From: Planctomycetaceae bacterium
GTDB lineage: Bacteria > Planctomycetota > Planctomycetia > Pirellulales > Thermoguttaceae
Assembly (NCBI GenBank): GCA_009783865.1
Contig: WRCR01000160.1
Span: 1 to 8,123, forward strand
Length of the DNA stretch: 8,123 nucleotides
Reading direction: 5' to 3'
A program made the position numbers and the translations under genes. Positions 1 to 5,351 of this stretch are shown here, in pieces. The first letter of the stretch is position 1. Each line of letters opens with the position of its first letter. Under the pieces are notes generated by a model. The model searched no databases. It was not told the DNA's origin and was given only the letters and a program-made list of their open reading frames with translations.

Positions 1-1
1 C

Positions 2-133
2 GACATTGAAACATTTCGAAGAGAAGTGAAGGCGCGGCAGGACGAAAGAAATGCATCTAACAAGGGAACCGATTGGCAATTCACTACCGAAGACGCACGA
101 ATAAAACTCAAAAAACTGTATCCAAAATTTTAA
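2..133 (+). CDS. C-terminal end of a probable IS630-family transposase (partial)
   Basis: An open frame enters from the left edge of the window and runs 43 codons to a TAA at 131-133. The peptide ends with WQFTTEDARIKLKKLYP. This resembles the conserved C-terminus that I recall from many IS630/Tc1-mariner-type transposases, where a W-x-FTT-x-DAR-x-KLK-x-LYP pattern closes the protein after the DDE catalytic domain. No catalytic residue lies inside the window, so the family call rests on this tail alone. The gene converges on ftsK, whose stop codon is only 22 bp beyond. That leaves very little room for a terminal inverted repeat. The element could be intact, truncated at its right end, or a relic; the window cannot decide. 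Confidence 0.55.
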   Translation, partial: DIETFRREVKARQDERNASNKGTDWQFTTEDARIKLKKLYPKF

Positions 134-155
134 GATTGGAAAGATACTATGGTGT

Positions 156-2621
156 TTACGGTGCAACATAACTGTCTTCGTCATTGTATTCGTCTTCACT
201 TGTTTTGTTCGCATAACTGGAATACAAACTACTCACCGCCCTTTGCGGTCCCAATATGGAACTATCAGACGTAGGTCCGTTGCCCGCGTTGGATTTCTTC
301 CTCCATTCCGAAGTAGTTATTAACACTTCCCGTGCCTTCGCGCCATTCGGCTTACTAATTATACCGTCTTCTGTCATAAAATCCATCAAACGGGAAGCGC
401 GACCATAACCGATACTCAACCGCCGCTGTAATAACGAAGTTGATGCCGAACCCTCTTGAATCACACACTCTATCGCATCTTCATAAAGTTCGTCGCGGTT
501 CTCCCGAATCATATCGGTTTTACTGTTATCGCTTGTCTTACCGGCATTTTCTTCTTCCTCGTCGAGCCGCAGAAGTTCTTCGTCAAAATACTGAAAGCCG
601 GTGCTTATCGTATCAATAACGGATTCAATTTCGGCATCACTGACGAAAGTACCCTGTCCGCGAATTAACTGCCCCGAAGACGGGTCTAGGAACAACATAT
701 CGCCGCAGCCGAGAAGCCGCTCGGCACCATTTCTGTCCAGCACAACGCGGCTGTCCATTTGTGTTGCAACACCGAAAGCAATGCGTGCCGGCAGATTCGA
801 TTTAATTAACCCGGTTACAACATTGACGGTCGGTTTTTGCGTTGCAAGAATCAGATGTATTCCAACTGCCCTGCTCTTCTGCGCAAGACGGATAATATGC
901 GTCTCAACATCTTTACCGGATACCATCATCAAGTCGTTAAATTCGTCTGCAATTATCACCATGAAGGGCAGTTTTTTTGGAACTACTTCCCATTCTTCAT
1001 CGGTGATGTTATTCATCTTCATCTTGCGGCGCAAGTCCGCTTCGGATAACTTATTATACTCATTTATATTGCGGACTCGTGCCAGTTGCAGAAGCATGTA
1101 CCGCTCTTCCATCTTGTCAACTGCCCAAGCGAGAACCGCTTCCGCTTTCTTAACTTTAGTAATGACCGGATACATCAGATGCGGTATCGTTCCATACGAA
1201 CTCATTTCGACCGTCTTCGGGTCTATCATTATCAGGCGAACTTGTTCCGGTGTGCGGGACATCAGCAGCGACACGATAATTGAATTCAAACAAACGCTTT
1301 TACCGGTACCGGTTCTGCCGGCAATGAGCAGGTGCGGCATATCCGTTAAATCGGAAACCATCGGCGCGCCGGAAACATCTTTGCCCAGAAACAGCGGCAG
1401 ATTATACTTTTCGTTGTAGTTCGGTGTCAGTTCGATAATATCACGCAGATTAACAGTTTGCCGTTTTTCATTTGGTATTTCAATGCCGACTGTACCCCGA
1501 CCGGGTATCGGCGCAACAATTCGGACGCTCTTGACCTTCATTGCCATTGCCAAGTCATCGGAAAGCCCCTGTATATTTTTGATGAGTAGTCCTTTTGCCA
1601 ACTTCAATTCAAACTGTGAAATCACGGGACCGACACGGACATCTATTACCTGCACATCGAGTTTGAAACTGGCAAGCGCGGCTTCAAGTTGTTCCGATTG
1701 ACTGCGGATTATTTCGGCATAGACGGAATCATCAAACGGTTCCGGTTTTACTAATAAATCCAGCGGCGGTAGATTGAACGATGAAACCGAATGAGCCGTT
1801 TCTGCGGCAATTCCTTGAGAAGACATCGGTTTAACCGGCTGCTGCGATTGAACAATATGAGGCGGTTGCAGCACATATTCCGTATGCAATGTCGCCGATT
1901 GGTCAAAAATCCTATTGCGGATGAGACGCTTCTGTTTGTCAAGTATCCAATCGGGAACACCGGACGGATTATCCGCATTGCGACCGGCATTGTTCCCGGT
2001 GTTCGGAAGTGATGCCGCTGCAATTTTCTTTTGTGTGCCGGACTTATCAGATGAACGCTTTGCACCGGTAATTTGTCCGTTTATTGTTGCAAAAATTACT
2101 TTAACAGCTTTCAACGCTGTGCAAAGTGATTGGTCTCCGAGCAATACAATTCCGCTGCAAACAATGCTTGCGAGCAAAACGCAAATACCGGCATCGGAAA
2201 TATGTTGTCGCAACACAGAAACAATCGAAACGCCGAGGATACCGCCCGGTCCGAATCGTGAACACGGCAGGAAAGCAATTCTTTCGTCAAATAATCCGCA
2301 TAAACCGGATAATCCAAAAAGTACGAGACAAAATCCAAATGTCCGTAAAGCAACTTGATTGAGAGGCGTTCCGTATAAAAATCGCAAGGCTTGAATTCCG
2401 AGCGGCAGAAGCAAAAAGAAAGCGGCGTACCCCAAAACATTTTCGAGTGCAGACGCTGCCTTTGCGCCAAGAGGACCGCAAAGATTGTGAACGGCTGCCG
2501 GAACAGGATAAGCAAGCGTGTCTGGCAAATCCCCAGGTGTGTAACTTCCAAGACCGCACGCCCAAAAGACAAACAGCATCAGAAGAATAAAACCGATAAA
2601 CCGCAATCCGAAGGAATCCAT
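156..2621 (-). CDS. ftsK: FtsK/SpoIIIE-family DNA translocase
   Basis: This gene encodes an 821-aa membrane-anchored, ATP-driven double-stranded DNA pump. In this family it moves chromosome ends across the division septum and activates XerCD recombination at dif. Hydrophobic segments lie at about residues 6-23, 62-80, 93-112 and 145-161. A polar, low-complexity linker follows (about 185-280), then the FtsK alpha domain (about 285-400) and the RecA-like motor. The Walker A motif is AGRTGTGKS (434-442, K441) and the Walker B motif is MVIIADEF (554-561, D559/E560). The family signature RLAQKSRAVGIHLILATQKP spans 578-597. A winged-helix gamma domain, which reads polar KOPS-type sequences in the family, covers about 712-768. 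An acidic tail of about 50 residues follows it. The length is close to SpoIIIE and shorter than E. coli FtsK because the linker is short. The ATG at 2619-2621 directly precedes the first membrane helix; I see no Shine-Dalgarno sequence before it. XerC/D are not in the window. Confidence 0.95.
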   Translation of the reverse strand: MDSFGLRFIGFILLMLFVFWACGLGSYTPGDLPDTLAYPVPAAVHNLCGPLGAKAASALENVLGYAAFFLLLPLGIQALRFLYGTPLNQVALRTFGFCLVLFGLSGLCGLFDERIAFLPCSRFGPGGILGVSIVSVLRQHISDAGICVLLASIVCSGIVLLGDQSLCTALKAVKVIFATINGQITGAKRSSDKSGTQKKIAAASLPNTGNNAGRNADNPSGVPDWILDKQKRLIRNRIFDQSATLHTEYVLQPPHIVQSQQPVKPMSSQGIAAETAHSVSSFNLPPLDLLVKPEPFDDSVYAEIIRSQSEQLEAALASFKLDVQVIDVRVGPVISQFELKLAKGLLIKNIQGLSDDLAMAMKVKSVRIVAPIPGRGTVGIEIPNEKRQTVNLRDIIELTPNYNEKYNLPLFLGKDVSGAPMVSDLTDMPHLLIAGRTGTGKSVCLNSIIVSLLMSRTPEQVRLIMIDPKTVEMSSYGTIPHLMYPVITKVKKAEAVLAWAVDKMEERYMLLQLARVRNINEYNKLSEADLRRKMKMNNITDEEWEVVPKKLPFMVIIADEFNDLMMVSGKDVETHIIRLAQKSRAVGIHLILATQKPTVNVVTGLIKSNLPARIAFGVATQMDSRVVLDRNGAERLLGCGDMLFLDPSSGQLIRGQGTFVSDAEIESVIDTISTGFQYFDEELLRLDEEEENAGKTSDNSKTDMIRENRDELYEDAIECVIQEGSASTSLLQRRLSIGYGRASRLMDFMTEDGIISKPNGAKAREVLITTSEWRKKSNAGNGPTSDSSILGPQRAVSSLYSSYANKTSEDEYNDEDSYVAP

Positions 2622-2727
2622 TAGAAATCAGCAACTATCCGAAATTACCACACCGTATCATATTTATCGGTTTTTTGCAGGCAGGCGATGAAACAAAATC
2701 AGAACGGCGGTATAAACGGTTAAACAG

Positions 2728-4716
2728 TTAAACCGGATTTCGTTTCAAAACAAGCACGGTGATGTCGTCCTGATGTTCTCCGCAGTCGTGTTCAGTAACG
2801 GCGGCAAATATGGCATCGGTGATTTCTTTAGCGGTTCCGGTGTGAACTTCTTGAATGAGTTCCTCAAGCCGCTGTTCTCCAAATAATCCGTCTTTGCTCT
2901 TTTTCCAATTAGCCGAGGAATTTCTCATATGTGCTTCAGTTACACCGTCGGTAAAAGTCACGATAACATCATTCGGGGCTAAAACGATGCAATTTTCATC
3001 GTATTGGGCATCATCGACAACCGCCATTATAGGTCCCGTTGCCGGCAAACTTGTTATGGAACCGTCTGAACGCAAAACGTATGGAGGATTATGACCGGCA
3101 TTGACATAACACAACTCGCCAGTGGAGACATCATACATTCCGAAGAAAGCGGTGACAAACATACAGTCATCATTGTTGCTCATCAAAAGAGAATCAACGC
3201 TGCTCATGATTTCCTTTGCGCTGTTATTTTTAATGTCACAGTTGTTTCTAACCGCACAGTTATTTCTGGCGGCACTGTTGCGGATTGCGGTTCTTGATAC
3301 CGCCATGAATAACGCTGCCGGTATTCCATGACCGGAAACATCGGCAATAGTGAAGGCAATGGTATTTTCGTTGATAAAAAAGAAATCATAAAAGTCGCCG
3401 GCGATAAAGGTTGCCGGTTCATTTTTTGCGTACAAGTCGAATTCCGCCCGGTCGGGAAACGCTGGAAATGTTCTCGGCAGCAGCGAAAGTTGAATTTTTC
3501 TTGCTGCCTGCAATTCACCTTCGATTGTTTTTCGGGCTTCTGTTTCAAGTACCAATCGGTTAATGCTTGCTTTCAATTCGGTAGACATCTTGTCAAACGT
3601 GTCTGCCAGATGTCCGAACTCATCTTCGGAATGTTTGCCTTTCACTTTTGCATTGAGATTTCCTTTTGCCAACTCGGAAGCAAAATCCGTTAGATATTTA
3701 AGTTCCGTATTTAGACGAAGTGAAGCAAAACAAACTATGGCGATAATCACAAGCAGCACTACAATGAAAATATAAACCCGCTGTTTTAACCGCTCGTAAG
3801 TCGGCTGCAAAATCACGTTTTCATTTGTAGCAACTATGAGTGTCCAGTTTGTTTCTTTGATGCGTGCCGGAATAATCCAGACCGGCTCCTTGTTGTTCCA
3901 AATCATTTTTTCCGGCTGTGAATTATTTACCGCAGCGAGCCGGATTCGTGTGTCGTCGCCTCGTAAAAGTTGATAACCCCATTGTGCGAGTTCGCCTCTT
4001 TCGTACCATTCTGCCAAACTGAAAATGGTTTCGTTCATTTCCAATTCCGGGTCGCTGTCGGAGATAATACTGCCCTTCGGACTTATCACGGCGAATTGTG
4101 AATTGTCCGGTAAATTCGATTGAACAAATTGCCGGATTTTCTCCAGTGATATATCCGCAACGAGACAACCGGCAAATTTGTCATCGAAAAAAAATGGAAC
4201 AGAAAAAGTACAGATAAATTGTTTTGCTGGTTCTATATTGATGTACGGTTCTGACCAGAATTGCATTTTGGTTAGTTTAGGAATCAAATAGATATCGCGG
4301 CTGTAGTCATATTCTCCGCCGAGCATGTGAGTCTTGATTGTTCCTTCTTCGCGGTACACATTGAGTATCTTGTCTTTTCGATTAATATTATGTTCCGGGT
4401 CGTATGCGATGAAGATGCCCAGCAACTGCGGATTACCGCGAACATATCGGGAGAAGAACCAGTGCAATTCGTCTGTTGTTGCATCGGGATGTGCTTCGAT
4501 ATAATCTTTTAGGACTCTTAGATTTGCGGATATACGGGCAAGTTCGCTGTCTATTTGTTCTGCCCTGCGTTTTGCGGCTTCTTCTTTTAATTGTTCCGTG
4601 TAGTGAATGTCATGATTTCGCTGCCTCCGCATCTCTATAAGGGCAACCATTCCGTAAAAAATTACTAGCGGAATGATGATACCGGCGAGGAGTTTGGAAC
4701 GGACTGACCGAAACAT
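2728..4716 (-). CDS. Cache-HAMP-PP2C (SpoIIE/RsbU-type) membrane receptor phosphatase
   Basis: This is a 662-aa signalling protein predicted to dephosphorylate phosphoserine or phosphothreonine in a partner, typically an anti-sigma-factor antagonist of the STAS type. A transmembrane helix (about 8-26) precedes an extracytoplasmic dCache-like sensor (about 35-305). A second helix (about 313-333), a HAMP domain (about 334-386) and a short coiled coil (about 388-410, with the common ARKIQLSLLP junction) follow. The SpoIIE phosphatase domain covers about 420-658. Metal-binding acidic residues are visible in AGDFYD (439-444), IADVSGHG (457-464, D459), FTDG (588-591, D590) and HQDDIT (648-653), so the enzyme should be active. 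The domain carries a 6-residue repeat insertion at 478-501 (separate entry). No STAS antagonist, anti-sigma kinase or sigma factor gene is in the window, so the target is unknown. The ATG at 4714-4716 opens directly into a basic stretch and the first helix; I see no Shine-Dalgarno sequence. The gene is preceded by a promoter-like site and by gene remnants. Confidence 0.93.
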   Translation of the reverse strand: MFRSVRSKLLAGIIIPLVIFYGMVALIEMRRQRNHDIHYTEQLKEEAAKRRAEQIDSELARISANLRVLKDYIEAHPDATTDELHWFFSRYVRGNPQLLGIFIAYDPEHNINRKDKILNVYREEGTIKTHMLGGEYDYSRDIYLIPKLTKMQFWSEPYINIEPAKQFICTFSVPFFFDDKFAGCLVADISLEKIRQFVQSNLPDNSQFAVISPKGSIISDSDPELEMNETIFSLAEWYERGELAQWGYQLLRGDDTRIRLAAVNNSQPEKMIWNNKEPVWIIPARIKETNWTLIVATNENVILQPTYERLKQRVYIFIVVLLVIIAIVCFASLRLNTELKYLTDFASELAKGNLNAKVKGKHSEDEFGHLADTFDKMSTELKASINRLVLETEARKTIEGELQAARKIQLSLLPRTFPAFPDRAEFDLYAKNEPATFIAGDFYDFFFINENTIAFTIADVSGHGIPAALFMAVSRTAIRNSAARNNCAVRNNCDIKNNSAKEIMSSVDSLLMSNNDDCMFVTAFFGMYDVSTGELCYVNAGHNPPYVLRSDGSITSLPATGPIMAVVDDAQYDENCIVLAPNDVIVTFTDGVTEAHMRNSSANWKKSKDGLFGEQRLEELIQEVHTGTAKEITDAIFAAVTEHDCGEHQDDITVLVLKRNPV
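3214..3285 (-). repeat. Four imperfect 18-bp tandem units inside the PP2C domain
   Basis: Read on the minus strand, four consecutive 18-bp units encode IRNSAA, RNNCAV, RNNCDI and KNNSAK (residues 478-501 of the phosphatase). The middle two are the closest pair (15 of 18 bases) and the outer ones are more diverged. An AAC codon is fixed in the third position of every unit. In other SpoIIE-type phosphatases, as I recall them, the FMAVSRT helix connects to the next conserved helix through only about eight residues. About two units therefore appear to be an in-frame expansion. The reading frame stays open. Confidence 0.7.
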
Positions 4717-4762
4717 TATGAATTATTACATCGAAATTGACACGAATTGAAGTCGAAATCTC

Positions 4763-4791
4763 ATTATAACGGGAGTTTTCGGCAAATGCAA
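4763..4791 (-). promoter_or_regulatory. Sigma-70-like promoter for the PP2C phosphatase gene
   Basis: On the minus strand a perfect -10 hexamer TATAAT (4763-4768) lies 17 bp downstream of TTGCAT (4786-4791), a weak -35 hexamer. Transcription would start near 4756 and give a leader of about 40 nt before the ATG at 4716. The spacing is ideal, but the -35 matches the consensus only in TTG. The -35 lies next to the end of the caspase-like remnant. Confidence 0.5.
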
Positions 4792-4802
4792 GACGCTGAT
4801 GT

Positions 4803-4975
4803 TTGACAATAATCATCAACTTGAACGTTGCGTTGCTTTTTCCTGCTGCTTCGAAGATGTCGTTAATAGGTATCGTGGTTGTCAGAAGATTGTCCGGTTT
4901 CGCATCGACACCGCAAAATCGGGCTTGCTCTTCACTTGTCTTGATTTCGTGTCCTGACATCGCAACGTTTGGACT
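4803..4975 (-). pseudogene. Remnant of a caspase-like (peptidase C14/metacaspase-type) domain
   Basis: The minus-strand reading from about 4969 down to 4803 gives a peptide with NVAMSGHEIKTSEEQ, then ARFCGVDAKPDNL, then IPINDIFEAAGKS and ATFKLMIIV. This matches in order the middle of the caspase p20 fold of bacterial C14 peptidases as I know it. The strand with the catalytic His is usually S/AGHG; here it is SGHE. A 'FCPVDAK' type loop, a 'IPLxxVYEAL' helix and the KLLIVDACR strand with the catalytic Cys come next. The reading departs from the family exactly where the DACR cysteine should come: KHQR follows IIV. Upstream similarity stops near 4970, where the permease remnant begins on the other strand. 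It has no start, no family-length domain and no catalytic Cys, so I call it a decayed fragment. The family call is by recalled motif pattern, without a search. Confidence 0.55.
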
Positions 4976-5252
4976 GCCGCAACGACAATTTCGGACGAAA
5001 TTGAAGGAAAAACGGCTCTGATGGCGTTATCAAAGCCGTTGAGCCGGCGCGGGTTTATCATCGGAAAATATCTGGGCGTAATGATTGCCGTGACGCTGAT
5101 ATTCCTGATACTCGGTGCTTTTTTCCTTAACACGATTTCCTACAATACAGTTTATGATGCCCGCGAGTCCTCCAAAGATGTGCCGACTGGTTAGCCGAGT
5201 ACTATCTGCCAAGATTCCAACGGTGATATGCAGTGTCAAAGACAAAAAATGA
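4958..5252 (+). pseudogene. Remnant of an ABC-2-type transporter permease
   Basis: A plus-strand frame open from 4958 to a TAG at 5192-5194 reads VWTAATTISDEIEGKTAL, then MALSKPLSRRGFIIGKYLGV, a hydrophobic helix of about 18 residues, and a YNTVYDARESS segment. The 'E-I-x-x-K-T-A-L-x-x-L-S-K-P-x-x-R-x-x-F-I-x-G-K-Y-L-G' pattern is characteristic of ABC-2 permeases (NosY-like and related ABC exporter subunits). The segment preceding 'YDARE' also resembles planctomycete permeases that I recall. After the stop, a different frame (about 5187-5252) reads LSAKIPTVI, which may come from a later helix. That would imply an internal deletion plus frameshift. A TGA at 4955-4957 and the caspase fragment close off the 5' side, so the N-terminal half is missing. 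The ATG at 5021 opens a 57-codon frame, but it starts inside the conserved motif and is unlikely to be a real gene. Confidence 0.6.
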
Positions 5253-5351
5253 GCAGCAACCGGTTTTGTCTTTTTGAATTTGAGTGGTTCGCGAAAGGTA
5301 TACCAATGTTTTTAGTCCATCGCCAAAATACAGTTGCTGCACTAAACTTTT
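5253..5351. other. Intergenic stretch with no recognisable feature
   Basis: This is the last part of the 635-bp gene-free interval between the phosphatase and the glycosidase; the remnants occupy most of the rest. The sequence is AT-rich. Neither strand gives a peptide that I recognise, and there is no strong hairpin with a T-tract after the glycosidase stop. It may be further decayed material. Confidence 0.4.

Noticed and set aside
601..1419. 272-aa plus-strand open frame inside ftsK
   Set aside because: It lies fully antisense to conserved FtsK motor codons, is Ser/Arg-rich as expected for an antisense shadow, and shows no known motif.
2622..2727. Possible ftsK promoter: TATGAT-like hexamer in the 106-bp gap
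   Set aside because: The sequence at the correct -35 distance (CCTGCC) does not resemble the consensus. Co-transcription with the upstream phosphatase gene is equally possible.
2701..2740. Imperfect inverted repeat around the phosphatase stop codon (CGGTT...AACCG with a mismatch inside)
   Set aside because: The stem is only 5 bp before a T-T mismatch, and the following T-run is only three bases. Not convincing as a terminator.
4610..4960. 116-aa minus-strand frame as an intact gene
   Set aside because: Only its first ~53 residues match a family. The rest runs out of frame into the start of the phosphatase gene and looks random, so it is treated as a remnant.
5021..5194. A 57-codon plus-strand frame from ATG with a membrane helix, as a possible small membrane protein
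   Set aside because: The conserved permease motif continues upstream of the ATG in the same frame, so the ATG is internal to a decayed gene and not a start.
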